DNA of 64,000 nucleotides from assembly GCA_027946555.1 (NCBI GenBank), contig JAPEVC010000022.1, positions 1-64,000 of the forward strand. Direction: 5' to 3'. Both the position numbers and the translations under genes were made by a program. This stretch comes from Gnomoniopsis sp. IMI 355080. Lineage: Eukaryota > Ascomycota > Sordariomycetes > Diaporthales > Gnomoniaceae. The notes beneath the pieces were generated by a model. That model was not told the DNA's origin. It worked only from the letters and a program-made list of their open reading frames with translations, and did no database searches. This document shows positions 46,615 to 58,982 of this stretch, piece by piece (position 1 is the stretch's first letter; the number at the start of each line of letters is the position of its first letter).

Positions 46615-48248
46615 TCTGATGAATCGCAGAGTAAAAGCTCGTTGACAAAATTCACGTCGTAGTTCAGAACAGGCACTCAGATGTGATACTATGATGCGAC
46701 TGAACAGGACTGGAGAGTTGAATAGATCCGGTAACACTTCCTGCTATTTGCATCATTTCATTGTAAAAATTGAGTCGCCAAGCATCCGCGCCTCCTTATG
46801 ATCAACGTCGACAACATAATTGTCGGTGAGCAATGAAGCCACATTTCAGCCTACCTACTGGTCGCCTTGACTCGCTTGTGAACAGTGCACCAAATCACCA
46901 CTCCACCTCCATTCCGAGCTGCTCCACTGTAAGCTGCTACATTTCAGTACGCTGGGTATTATTTGCATATCATTAAATGTAGGAAGTTTTCGATAGTGCC
47001 CTTCAATCCAGAGAATATACGAAATCGGTCCGTGGATAGCTCTACCTAGGTGGGTGATAGTCACTGTGAGGGCAGCGTCCTTAGAATAGCTGCCCTACCC
47101 CTGAGTTTCATGTAAAAGTCTTGCGTGCTTTTCAGAGTAAACGTTGTTCCTTTGGATCAGAATCTGAATGGTATACTGTGTGCCAGATATAATCATATGC
47201 CTGCCCCGCCAACAATATAATCAGGATGGTCGATGTAGGGCCGCAGGAATGGCTGTGAATATTGTCAGCTCTACTCATATGTTAGCCAATTTCAACGTTA
47301 CATACTTCTCCGAACGATCTCATATTCAGCATCGTAAGCATAACGCTGTTTTGGTGTCATAATTACCTGCTTGGGTAGACACATAGTCAAGTCGGCGAAT
47401 AATTAATTAAACGGGATTTGCAAACGCCACTGATTGCTTGCCTAGATCCGAGCCATATACTTCAGGACTATCTAGGTGCTGAGGAATTTACATATAAAAT
47501 CACAATAGGGGCTGATACTAACTCAGTGTCGGGACGCAATGACATTTTCAAGTCCGCGTGACTTTCCGCGAGCGTTCTGCTCCCTGGTGGCCAAGAACCA
47601 GTAAGAATACAAACACAATTTCATTGCCTAGGTGGCTCACTCACTCGAAGTTATTCTCACTGACATGAGACTCTTACGGACTAGCGCAACTATCTTCTGG
47701 TTTCGAATCTGAGAACTTCGTACTGCCGGAGAATCTTCGCAACAAGCTCGGCCATGAAGGGAAGGCTTTCTTGACTGTCCTCTCTCCTTGTCAATGCAAG
47801 GTTCATATCACCCATGGAGCTGGTAGATTCACTGACATAAATTCAAAGTACCTAGTAGAATGATAGTGATACTCGATAGAGTTCCGTTTACCTTCAAATC
47901 GAACTTCGTTCGATCAATCGTGTATCCAACTTAAACTCTAGATCGAAAGTCTTTTTTTGCATGAGCCAATCGCCGAGCCCCAGAGCAGGATAGAGTTATC
48001 TCGTCAAGTTTGAACCTAGGAGCTCGGGGGATCAGCGGGGACACTTCATACCTAGGTAGACATTGCCTATACTTATATAAACGAGGGCCCAATCGTGTTC
48101 GCAGTTCTGATTTATCATCATAGCCTCCTATAGTCTATCAAATCTGCAAAGAGCCACTTCAACCCTCACGTCTTCTACCGTTAAAAACATCCACTATTTA
48201 CTAGTGAAGCACTAGCAAAATTTCGTCAAGACTCCTTCAATCTTAACG
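46615..48248. other. intergenic, no supported gene
   Basis: It contains copies of the palindromic motif (near 47043, 47628 and a perfect one at 48049-48058). The right end is the promoter of the metallothionein candidate. Confidence 0.45.
48049..48080 (+). promoter_or_regulatory. palindrome plus TATA box of metallothionein candidate
   Basis: A perfect TACCTAGGTA (48049-48058) lies 15 nt upstream of TATATAA (48074-48080). The ATG follows about 170 nt later after a CA/CT-rich leader. Confidence 0.5.
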
Positions 48249-48391
48249 ATGGATTGCGGCTGTGGTAGTATGAAAGGTGGCTGCTCGTGCGGCTCCGGAT
48301 GCACGTGTGATACTGTCGCTGTCGTAAGTTAAAACAGGCCTCCGTACATTGACTGAAAGTCACGCTGACATTTGACTGCCAGGAAAAATGA
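48249..48391 (+). CDS. metallothionein candidate, 27 residues
   Basis: Two exons, 48249-48323 and 48383-48391, join across a 59-nt intron (GTAAGT donor, CCAG acceptor). The product is 27 residues with six cysteines, all in three Cys-X-Cys pairs at 3/5, 12/14 and 18/20, separated by Gly, Ser and Thr. This is the composition of fungal copper metallothioneins such as those of Neurospora and Magnaporthe, which bind about as many Cu(I) or Zn ions as their few Cys pairs allow and sit in the cytosol or cell wall. The last two residues come from the nine-base second exon. No aromatic residues occur, as expected. A TATA box and long leader support a transcribed gene. Confidence 0.78.
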
Positions 48392-48749
48392 ATCAAGCGC
48401 TTGGGTTACTATATGCCGTATGAGCTACGTTGCAATGATGAATATGCGCAGGTGATGTCAGTCGGTTCGGAGAAGCATTGGACTTGGCCTTAGAAATGAA
48501 AACTGTCTACTGAATAGTTTCGAATTCAACAATGAGATGTTCGCTTTTTCGTAGAGTCTGATGCCCTAAAAGTTGAAACTGTTTATGACGGCTTCATATG
48601 CTGTTTCTGCTCAATCATGTTATCGCGGTTCCTTTTACATCAACATTTACCTTATAATTTCGACAACTCAAAATATGAAAAGAAAAACCTCAAATTGCGC
48701 TACATACCTACCCTTATCCTGACCAGCCAGATATCATCCAAAAGAGCAC
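48392..48749. other. convergent intergenic region
   Basis: The 3' flanks of the metallothionein candidate and the RING-like gene; no feature seen. Confidence 0.5.
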
Positions 48750-50255
48750 TTACAAGGCCTGACTGCAGAATGGACAGGAAGACGAGCCGCTGACGTACGC
48801 TTCAAGGCAGATTGCACCCACGCGTTTACCGCAGCATGACAGTATGTGGACTGCCTCGCCACCAGATTGGCCAGGATCACAAAGTCGAGTTACACAAAAC
48901 AGGCAAACATCGTCGAAGTCTTGTTCATGGTCATCAGTATTCTCAGATTCTTCGGGACCTGTGAAACCCGGGAAAGAGTTCTCTTCTGCTGCCTCAACTG
49001 GTAGCTCATGCGTTCCAAGGACCTCGACGTCTAGGTGGTTCGTTGCGGCAGCCATGTCGAGCAGCTGATGAGAGAGCATCCTTTCAGTCATAATGTCAAT
49101 ATCCTCATCGTCGTCATGGCCAAATCTCTCCTGCCACTGGGCGAAGAGACCAGCATTCCATCCAAGGACGTCCACTGGGCGCGTCTCTGGCGGACTGGGA
49201 GGCGAACCCAGGTGGTGAAGGTAGCGGACTCCCTCGATGACTTTCTGAAGCTCAGGAATCGACATGATGAAGTTCATTAGCTCTACAGTCAGGTCGACTT
49301 CATCTGGGGTCTGGAAGGCCGAAGCATCGAAGCTGCCACTAGCGATTTGGCGACAGTATGCAAAAAATGCAGGTTGAAGTACGCAAATCTTGTGCACAAG
49401 CATCTCGTTGTCTCGACAAATCCTCTTACCAAGCACAATTGTGATTTGCTGCTCGCAAATGGTCAGTTGACTCCAAACCCCAAGCTGAAGCGCAAAGATC
49501 TCAAGGCCAGCAGGGAGCGGCAATGACCCCCCGGCCTCGACGCCAGGTGCACGTCGAAATAGTCTTGCAACATCACCAAGACCACCGAGAGTTCCGTTTG
49601 CCATCGCAGACGCCAAAGTGTGAGTTATCGACGCAAGGATTGGCACCTGTGATCCCAAGACCACGGTGTGGTAATTGCACGTACGAGGAGATCCGGTATA
49701 GAGCGAGATGACAAACCAGGCGACTGCCAAGGCAGGAGTCTCGCCGCTTCTAATGAGCTGTGCGAGGCCGGGCGACGACCTACCTATAGCAGACAGAAAT
49801 GCACGCGCAAAGGCAACGAGATTGTCGGAACTGTTTGGAAGGCTGTGTCCGAGCGCGTTGGCAGCGATGAGAAATGCGTCTGCGAATTCCAGATTCTGAG
49901 ACTCACCGGGCAGCGAAAACCCCTCAGGAAGGCGCAAGATCAGAGCGTATCTTGGGTCGTCGTACAAGTTGGCACGGCGTAGATGAATGTGAAGAAAACT
50001 TCGCAGCTCATTGACCTGGGCTGTGATGTTGCTGTTCAAATGAGTGTTCTCAAAGGGCAAGTCGAGGCCTGCAAGACTTGCTTGGGATCGTATGAGGGAA
50101 ATGAAAGCCTGCGGGGTTCTGAGCACAAGTCCGTAGAATGGAGAATCGATGATTTGGGGAACTTGGAGGATGAGTTGAGCGAGCTCACGGACGACAGACG
50201 GCTGAGCATTCAAGAGCTCATCCAGTCGTGCTCGAAGGAGACGAAGGGTATCCAT
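48750..50255 (-). CDS. hypothetical protein with C-terminal RING-like zinc finger
   Basis: A single exon of 501 residues. The body (residues 1-400) is Leu/Ala-rich and helical, without a recognised domain. An acidic segment (GHDDDEDIDI) precedes a C-terminal finger at about 455-500: CLFC, then CD, VHILSCC, GAIC and CPFC. The spacing resembles a RING finger but the usual Cys-His order is altered (His before the CC pair). RING proteins are usually E3 ubiquitin ligases, so that role is possible, not shown. Confidence 0.75.
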   Translation of the reverse strand: MDTLRLLRARLDELLNAQPSVVRELAQLILQVPQIIDSPFYGLVLRTPQAFISLIRSQASLAGLDLPFENTHLNSNITAQVNELRSFLHIHLRRANLYDDPRYALILRLPEGFSLPGESQNLEFADAFLIAANALGHSLPNSSDNLVAFARAFLSAIGRSSPGLAQLIRSGETPALAVAWFVISLYTGSPRTCNYHTVVLGSQVPILASITHTLASAMANGTLGGLGDVARLFRRAPGVEAGGSLPLPAGLEIFALQLGVWSQLTICEQQITIVLGKRICRDNEMLVHKICVLQPAFFAYCRQIASGSFDASAFQTPDEVDLTVELMNFIMSIPELQKVIEGVRYLHHLGSPPSPPETRPVDVLGWNAGLFAQWQERFGHDDDEDIDIMTERMLSHQLLDMAAATNHLDVEVLGTHELPVEAAEENSFPGFTGPEESENTDDHEQDFDDVCLFCVTRLCDPGQSGGEAVHILSCCGKRVGAICLEAYVSGSSSCPFCSQAL

Positions 50256-52021
50256 GTTGGGGGTGGGGGAGGGCTTGGCCCGTTCAATCCTACACAGTAT
50301 ATCAGACTAGATGGGGAGCGATTCCAGATCGCTCGATCATGCACGCGCAAAAGTTCTCAATGTTGTGGAGGGGTGGAATTCACGCCAGATAAATAGTTCC
50401 TGCGCGGCAACGTATTGTCCACGGGTAGAGCGATTGTTATTTTGTAGACCCATTGACGCAGTGCAAGCCTTTCTTGCTCTTTCAAAGATGGTTATAATGC
50501 TAACTGTAGGCAACTCAATGGCAAATACAATAGCATTGTTGTTAATTTATACTTAGGTCTAGGTACTTAGGTAGGTAGTTACAGACAATGCCGCCTTTGA
50601 CCAAGAAGGCTTACAAGATGTGCCTCCTACACGGAACAACGGCTTGAACACAATAACAATTAGACTGAGCATACTTCAAGCCTTTGGTGTTGAATAGGTA
50701 CATGCTGCATACTTTATCATGTCAACAGGAGACTCTGAAAGACTGGTAATTCAATAGACATTGAACTAGATGACTCTGCAAGTTACTGTAGCCGGCACAT
50801 AATTTTCTTAGCATCGATGGAAAATGTCCTCTATCAGCAAGCGGATACAGGTTTTACCTTACTTCACCTCCAGAACACTTGGTAGTCACTGTTGCTTGAA
50901 CTTTCGCTAGATACATATTCGCTTTGAAGCTTCAGTACTCAGTTGTTGATATATACCGAGATACCTGCCTGATCATTGGCAACGTCAAAACCGCCGTAAG
51001 TATTACTATGTATACTGCGAGCATGGCGTTACCACCATGACCCGAGCCCGCCAGTAAAACAACAGCGCGCCAGAAGTCAAAAGTGAAACGAAAGGATTAC
51101 ACTGCTTTTCATTCCCATACCATAGCATTTTACTACCTGGGCAACTATGATCTGCATGCCGGTGGCGGAGGCCGCAAGCCTGAAAGTCCTTCTCTCCATG
51201 CAGCATCGAATACATCTGCCAAGAGCATCCATCAATAAAAGCCTCATCGTATCCACGCAGTTTCACCTGCTATGCCCGTTGTTCCTTGCGCGCCCCTCCC
51301 CCCCATACCGGATGCCCAACTCAAAGTAATCACTTGAAAGTGTGGATGGTAAGCGAATATATCACGACACCCCGTAATAGTCAGCCCAACAATACGGTCA
51401 TGATTCTCACAGATATATCAGACAACAGATCCGCTCATGATATTCCATTGCCAACAACCCACAAGGCTTTCCCTTTATGTCTTTATGCATTACCGTCCGT
51501 TGACTACTAAGATAATCCTACCAACCCCCCCCCCGCCCCCAATATCCTTTTTTTTTCTCTTCTTCCATATTTGACTTCCTATTGTGGAAGATGGCACCCC
51601 AGCTGGATAACTCCTCATAGAGACCGCAGCAGAGAAGATCCAAAAGATCTATTCTACCCGTCCTGTCCGAGGTTACCGATCCATGGCGGACCATTGACAG
51701 ACCCTCAAAGGAAGCTCCAAATGCCATTATCCATTCGTCCATTCCCTACTGGGTATACGATGTTATGATTTGCATGTCCTCCGAAACCAACATCACTGCG
51801 ACCACCTCGTGGCCACGTAAACAAAACCACCAATTTCAAGCAGGGCTCTCCCAAGGCCCGCCGATTCAGCGGGGATACCGCACTGCTAGCACCCCTATGC
51901 AAAGGTCGTATCAACTATGTACACGAATGCACGCCTCATCCTTCTTCCCCGACCCCACTCTTCTCGGAGATCATCATAGGTGGTCGAATGAAAGTGCTCA
52001 GCGCCGAGTCTTCTGCGATTC
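50256..52021. other. intergenic, no supported gene
   Basis: AT-rich first half with TAGGTCTAGGTACTTAGGTAGGTAG near 50550-50577 (degenerate palindrome cluster). The right part is the 3' flank of the Edc4-like gene and holds a C run near 51524-51538. No gene supported. Confidence 0.45.
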
Positions 52022-55000
52022 CTAGTACGCTGAAGAGGCGGCTGCCATGTTCATACCCATGGTGTCGACGATTTTGCGAGTGTAGTCGATCATCTGGGAG
52101 ACGTTGCGCAGGATCGGGTCGTTCGGACGCATCGTGCTAAGGCGAACAAGGACATGCTCGAGGCGGCCCTTAATTAGAGACATGACCCTGGGCGCGACCT
52201 CGCGAACTTGTCCCTCCTGAAAGTTGGGTATTAGATGGTGATCAACGATGCAGAAAAACATGAAGGGCTTGAGGAAAGGCTTACAATCGTCGGCAGGGCT
52301 TCAGCAAATTGAAGCAGAATCATCTCAGTCCAGGTCAATTTAGTATGCAGCACCTGAGTCTTGTCCAGGTTGGATGTGACAGTAGCGGCGACCGTCAGCA
52401 GCAAGAGAGGGTTAAGCTTGCGAATGAACTTCGGGTCGTACTTTGCCAAAACCTGAGAAAAGACATGCTCCTCATCCTTGGACTCCTGGATCCAGGTCAT
52501 AACTGCTTCATCCAGGTTGCCAGCACTCATGTGATTTCGCACACGCTGGCATATCTCGTCCAATTCGATTCGCTGGCGATTCTCTTGGGTCGTTGGTTGG
52601 AATACAACTTGTTCGCGCGCAAGCTGCTGAGCCTGCTGAACGGCTGTGACTTGCCCGCTGGACATGTGACCGGAAACTTGGGAGGACACCTGGCTGGCGG
52701 GGCTGCCGAACTGTTGAGACTGCTGCAATGCAGCCATGTTCGGATTGATTGCCTGAAGAGTCGCGGAGCCAGGGTACTGCTGTTGTGGAGACACGATAGA
52801 GCTGCTGTTTGCCCATTGCTGAACATGAGGTGGAGACGACAATCCAGCCAGAGACGGGTTACTGTACTGACTAGCAGTCATAGCAGTCATAGAGCCAAGT
52901 GGACTGGGCTGCTGTCGAGTGTTGGATACGGAAGCGTTGAGGTGTTGCGGTGCTTGGACTTGGCTGTTCGACGGACTGTGGAATGTACCATTGCCTCCTC
53001 GTTGACCACCAGGTCTAGTCTGCTGAGAGCTAGTCTGGAGCGGCGAAACTTGCTGTTGGGCGAGCTGGGCCTTTAGTTGAAGGATCTCGTCCTGGTAGCG
53101 AGTCTGGGCAGTCACTAGTGTGTTGAGGGTCTCCGACATGTTGGTGTTCAATGCAATGAGGTGCTCTAGCTTCTGGTTGTCCTGCGCACGGATCTGTTCC
53201 AGGGCGGTGAAGTTCGTGGAAACGTTGGCCAAAATCTCGTTACCACAGGAGGAGGCAGCTTCGGTAGCAATCTTGGTGAAACGAGGAATAATCTTGTCGT
53301 CCAAGATAGTGTACAGCTGCTCATCAATCTTGTTGGCCAGGGCCCCAACCATCTTGTCCGTAATGGCCTTCACGAGATCCGGCTTGCGGAGAGCCTGCTC
53401 CATTGCCAATGGCAAAGCCTTTTGCAGCTCCCTCTGGACCTCTCTCTGCAGGGCCTTTTGTACAGATTGAGCAATGGAAGTGCTGAGCTTGCCGTCTAGG
53501 GATGTGCTCACGGCCTGCGTCAAGGTTTGCCCAACCGCAGGGATGACTGAGTATTCCAACTCATCTTTAATGATCTTGACAAGAAGCTCCTGGCAATTTT
53601 CATTGAGACACTCCGAGACCAGACTAAGCAGGTCCCGTTGTTTGTCGGTGAACTTGTCATCGCGATCTTGTGCATCACGCGCAAGAGACTTCCGGAGGGT
53701 TGTCAGCTCGGACTCGACCGAACCAATGATATTCTCTGCCAGACGCTTCTCCATGGAGTGGATGCGGGTATCGACTTCCTGTGTGAATGACGAAGATGGT
53801 TTCGAAGGCTCCGGGGACTTGCGAGTGGTAGTATTGACAACGCGAGGGTGGGTACCGTTAGTCTGGGTACTCAATGCCTCACGCTCAGCCAACGCAGCAG
53901 CGGCAGCGGCAGCCTTCTCGGCGGCAGCTTTCTTCTTACGACTCTTCCGCTCCGGTTTCTCGGATGTGGAAGGAGTAGCCTCCTCTTCCTTCGCCTCTTT
54001 TTGCTTGTTAGGCGGAGAAACATCCTCGCGGGATTTACGCGTGGCTGGCTGCTCGGGTGTAGGCTCGACAGGAGGCTCCTTGGGGCGCACGGCAAGGCGA
54101 ATGGGCGCGGCAGGCTGCGGCTCTTCAGCAGGGTGAACAGGCGCCGGTGGCGGAGGTTGCTTCAGTTTGCCAATCTCAACCACACCAGCCTCAACGGCGT
54201 CCATAGGCTCGACGACCTTGTTGTCTTTGTCCCAACCGAGGTCCGGAGCCTTGATGGAAAGGCAGGCCACTCCTTTGGAATGCATTGCGTACAGTTCGAA
54301 CAAGGTAGCTTCATCGCCATCACTTGCAGAAGCTGGCTGCTGCAAGAGGTACAGACTGCGCAATATGCCCTTGTTCGCGAAGGAGTACTCCCGCATACCA
54401 CTAATGACGGCTGTAGATTCAGGGTTCGGCAGGTTGGGATCTTGTGCGACCAACTTATGGATGTAGTCCACCTGCGTGCTGTTCTTCAACGCATACTTAG
54501 GGGCTGAGAGGTGCAAGAAATAGATGGAGTTCCTGGTCGGGTGGCCAACAACAATGATGCCAGAGGGCGGGTGATACATGACGCTGCAGACGGCGTCAGA
54601 TTCCTTGCTGTGTGGCAGGTTGAACTCCTGGACGGGCTTGCCCAATGCGAGATCCCATAGCTGCAGCGTGTGGTTTTGTTTCATACCCACGATCATGTAG
54701 CGCAGGGCAGTACGCTTCTGGTAGGGCCGAAGCTTATCCAGCAGCAGCACGGAAGTCGGCCAGGCTTTCTCTCCCTCCGGGGTAGTCGTGAGCGTCATTA
54801 GAGGGTCTTTCACCTCAAAGGACGTGTGCACGGGCATCCGGTTCTCGTCGGTCGCAGTAAGCTCGCGGACATCCCAGAACTTGACGCGACCAGACTTGTC
54901 GAGAGAGACCACCATTGTGTCGTCGTGACTGAAAGAGAAGTCCTTACCCGCCTTTCCAGTGTTGATCTTCAATGAGCACTCCTTGGCGAGTCGGTCGGTA

Positions 55001-57192
55001 TCGACAACGCGATCGTGGTTGGGTTTGAGGAGATTGCGCTGCATGACAAACGCGGGGAAGATGATGTTGATAGACTTGCCACGACCGACGGCGAAGTACT
55101 CTGGGTGGTTTGAAGAAGGGCGGGCCCTTGTCTTCAAAACGCCACCTGGCGCCTCGCCCTCCTGCGCACTGCTGGGGGACAGAGCAAAGCCGTATTGCTC
55201 AATATGAGCATCCTCGACATGATCCTTCTCGCCGTCCTTGATTTGAATCCAGTAAACGGTCCCACTGATGCCAGTGCCGATGATGGCCTCTTTGGCTGTA
55301 GTGTTCTCGTCGGCAGGAGTGGACGAGATGGCAACGTTGAAGATGCGGTCCTTGGTGTCCGAGAAGAGCTTGGCATCGCGGCCGTCGTCCTGTCGAATCA
55401 CGCGCAGTCCGCCTGCTTTGGACATACCATACGCCAAAGTGTTCTCGGAAGATGCCACGAGATTGCGATCCATCTGATCAAAGTCCTTCTTTAAGCGGGC
55501 GATGTCGAGGATGGACTCGTCGCGGAACACCGGGCGCTTATCGTTGCTGGTCTCCTTCACAGTGATGGTGATCCAGGGCTTCATGGGGAAGTTCCATACC
55601 GTGATGGGATTGGAGGTTTCCTCAATGACCACAATCTCGTCCTCGGCTTCAGCGCTCTCCCAGCTGTCGACAACAGGCCCCTGCGAAACTTCGTCCAGGA
55701 CAGCGCGAACAGCTTTCGCATCCTGTGGCTCTAGGATATCCAGAGCATTCGAGTTCTCGTCCTTCTCGAGCTCGTGCTTGATATCGGAGGCCACAATGGC
55801 CGCAGCGCTCTCGAATTCCTTGTTCGTCTCGGCCGCCATCATGTCTTCCAGCTCTTGAGAGATCCTAGCCTGCGTCTGCTCATTCTCAGCACGAGCAACC
55901 GCCTCTTGAGCTTCCTGGTCGACTGTGGCCGCGATATCACTCACAGCTTCAGAGACAGTCTCCTTGGCCCGGTCCTCTGACGACTCGCGAATGGGGTAGG
56001 GCGGGTTGGAGTGGTGACCTTGCGAGGTGGGCGTAGAATCGTACTTGCGACGCACGGAGTCGCGACCCTCAAGGTGGCTGCTGGTGCTCGAGAGACGCTT
56101 GTGCTCATCAGACTTGATGACCTTCACTTGGCTATGCAAGCTTGGTGAGATCGAGGCGCGATTGCGAGGCGACTGCGAGGCATCGGAAAGCTCGTGGAAG
56201 GGATTCTTGTAGTTGAACATGGCCGCGTGGGTGGCCGTTGCGGGGCTGCCTTCTCGGCCGGAGTGGACAGCCGGTGAAGGGTCTTCGAATTTCATGTGGG
56301 GCGTGTTGTCTTCCTTTGGAGCAAACTCGAAGGACGACGCAGTAGGGACAGCGGTCTCGTCTTTCGCAGTCGGCTCATTTGCGGGAGCTTCGACAGGCGC
56401 ATCGTGTTGGCTGGGCTTCGGCTTGTTGAGCAGGTTGAGCAGGTACTGCTGTGTCGCGTCAGGCGGAGCACCGGTGTTCCAATTGTTTGCTGGGGCCTCC
56501 TGCTGTATCTGTTGCTGTTCCTGAGGCTCTGGCTTGGGCGCATCGTCCTGGTATCTGCCCAACATAAGGGCAGCCAGCATACCGGTGGGATCAGCAGAGT
56601 TAGGAGCCGGGGCATGGATGATGCGAGAGCCCTGGTCAGAGGCGTGGCGGATCATGGACTCGCGACGAAGCAGGTCGGACGTTTGCTGGGATGGCACTGT
56701 GGGCTGCGACGAGGGCTGCGAGACTGGCTCGCCACTATTGACCTTGAGGAGGTTGAGCAAGGTATTATCCTTGCTCAAGGCGCCCATGCCAGGAGGGTAC
56801 ATGGCGCCGGTTGGGGGAGTCGGAGCTGCAGGTGGAGGATAGCCGGCAGGGTCGTGGGCAACGGGATAGTCGGCCGACTGCTGTGACTGGTTCCAGGTGG
56901 CAGCGAGTTGGCTGTTGGTATAACCGTGGTGTTGAGGGTTGCGCATGTCGGGGCCAGGCTGCTGCCACTGCTGTGCCTGTTGCTGCTGGAGCTGTTGGAG
57001 GGCATACTGGCGTTGTTGATCGTAGTGAGACGGCATGTTAGGGTCGGCGTTCTCGCTTCGATTGGGACGCTGCTGCTGTGACTGCTGCGATTGCTTCAGA
57101 CGGGCGAGGATAGCATCGATGGAGCCATCGCCGGCAGGACGAGGAGGGCCAGCGGCAGGATCGCCTTGGCCTCCACCACCGTAGCTAGCCAT
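52022..57192 (-). CDS. Edc4/Ge-1-like mRNA decapping scaffold with WD40 domain
   Basis: Two exons, 57192-52285 and 52216-52022, encode 1,700 residues. Edc4 (Ge-1) scaffolds the Dcp1-Dcp2 decapping complex in P-bodies. The N-terminal 520 residues are disordered and rich in Gln, Pro and Ser (QQLQQQQAQQWQQ), with short helical motifs (LLNLLKVN; LLNLLNKPKP) that resemble protein-binding linear motifs. A WD40 domain follows at about 525-985 (DTMVVSLDKSGRVKFWDVRE; RYMIVGMKQNHTLQLWDLAL). A Lys/Glu/Ala-rich low-complexity linker precedes coiled coils at about 1130-1365 with repeating KxLxREVQRELQKALPLAMEQ. The C-terminal helical domain (about 1530-1700) includes the last exon (VMSLIKGRLEHVLVRLSTM). 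The 68-nt intron starts GTAAGC. Confidence 0.85.
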
Positions 57193-58982
57193 GGCGGTCG
57201 CGGAGTTGACAAGATGCCAGCACCGAAGTGAGGCGACACAAAGGGCTGGGTCAGCTCGAGCTTGTGTTGCAGATGGTTTGTGGCGAGGACCAAAGCTGCG
57301 CGGTCTCTAGTCTGCTCCAGCTCCAATTGAAAGCTGCAGGTGGCCGAGTACGGTCGAGCTCTGCAAGTGGAGTGGAGGAGTGGAGAGCGGAGGTTTGCGT
57401 GACCAGCTTCGATGGTCTGGAGCCGCGACTGAAGGAGATTACGAAAGAGAAAAAAGAGTGGAAGAAATGTTGACGAAAGTCGACAAAAGTCCAAGCTTGC
57501 AAGTCGGTCCGGGGGGGTATCAAACTGGGGACAAACGAGAAAATTGCCGCTAGCCAAACGCCGCCCAATGTCGGAGGGGGTAGACCTATCAATCGAATCA
57601 ATCAATCCACTCCGTTTCCCTATTTCGAATCAGATCCTGTCAGATGGGATATCAGATGTCTCTGTTTCTCTCTTTCCCTCTCTCTCTCTCTTTCTTTCTT
57701 TCTCTCTTCCTCTTGTCACTCTCTCGCGTAGGCCTTGCGAAACAGAACGATGCAATGCGAATGATGCGCTGAATTCGGAGGTTTCGGGGAGTAATTAAAG
57801 AGGGCAGAGGAGAAGAGGGTATTCGGGAAGTGTGAGGTGGGTGAGGATTGCAGGTGGGTGGCGGGTGGACGAGGAGGCAAGCAAAGTTGGGATGGAGCTT
57901 GTTTGTCGACGGCGATTGGGAAAGAAAAAACAAAAGTGGGTCAGGTTTGGCCGCCGATCTTGTTATCGTCCCACTTTTATTTTTATTTCTTGAACATCAA
58001 AGCTGCCCAAGGTCACCTGGGGACTGGTTGAATGACCGGTGTATTAGAGCGATGGAGTAAATAAAGCTGATTGGGTTCGACTGCAGATTTGGTGAGATGC
58101 AGACAAGATGCATGGACGCCCAGCAGAGACAACAAAAAGGATGGATGGAGACACCTAAGGTGTAGGTAGGTAGGCTGGCATCTAGGTCAATTGCCCAAAG
58201 ACGTGGATGAAGAGATGGGGGAGGGGGTGCATGCAACTCAAAGTCAGAGAGGTCAACGTCATCATGGCTTTTGCTAGGTGCTCCTTCTTGTGGCTGCTGC
58301 TGCTGCTCCAGACCTGCCTGCCACCTGCAAATACACGCTGCAGCAATTGATTTGCTGGTGAAAACGCCCCGAACTGCCTGAGCATCTATGAATCGCCCAT
58401 TGCCCATCGAGATATCGCTACCACCTGCAGGTGACCTGCCATAGCACATTTTCGACGCTAAAACCATTTCAGGCTAGGCTCGGCAGGCGGTAGTCCCAAA
58501 ACACCGGGCCCGCTCGGGACCTGTGGGCCTACCGGTCGTTGCACTCTGCCTGCCTGCCTCGCTGGGGGCCGTTCTTGCATTTTGCTAAGGTTACAGGAAT
58601 TCCGGCTGACTGCTTACTGACTTTGCTCCTCCTTACGTCAACCTCGGGCTCTTTTTCGCTTGTCTCCTAAAAGAAACACAACCATTCTACCACCCATACA
58701 TAACACGCCCTTTTTCCAGACGGCCAGCATTCTATCCGGCTAATACGCACCCATCACTATCATTCATCTTGCTGATCGCATCTCTCTATCAACTTCACCA
58801 AACCCCGACGTCCACCCGCGCACTCGCATGCCATCGCCGTCGTGAACCAAGCCACGGCGCCCTTGCTTGCAGCCTTCAGCCTGACATGCTGTCCACTCAG
58901 CACATCCAGCGGTGAATCGAGCATATCTGACGAGTAGCCCGTCGTCTTTCTTGTCCTTCCGGTCTATCCCCCCACCGCCATC
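57193..58982. other. divergent intergenic region, long leader of Edc4-like gene
   Basis: It holds a pure pyrimidine tract (about 57659-57718, read as purines on the gene strand), GT/CT-rich leader sequence and a degenerate GGTAGGTAGG palindrome relative near 58160. No protein gene is supported. Confidence 0.5.

Noticed and set aside
52309..53076. Long plus-strand open frame opposite the Edc4-like gene
   Set aside because: It is the mirror of a real coding exon on the other strand and has no family resemblance; the minus-strand reading explains the region.
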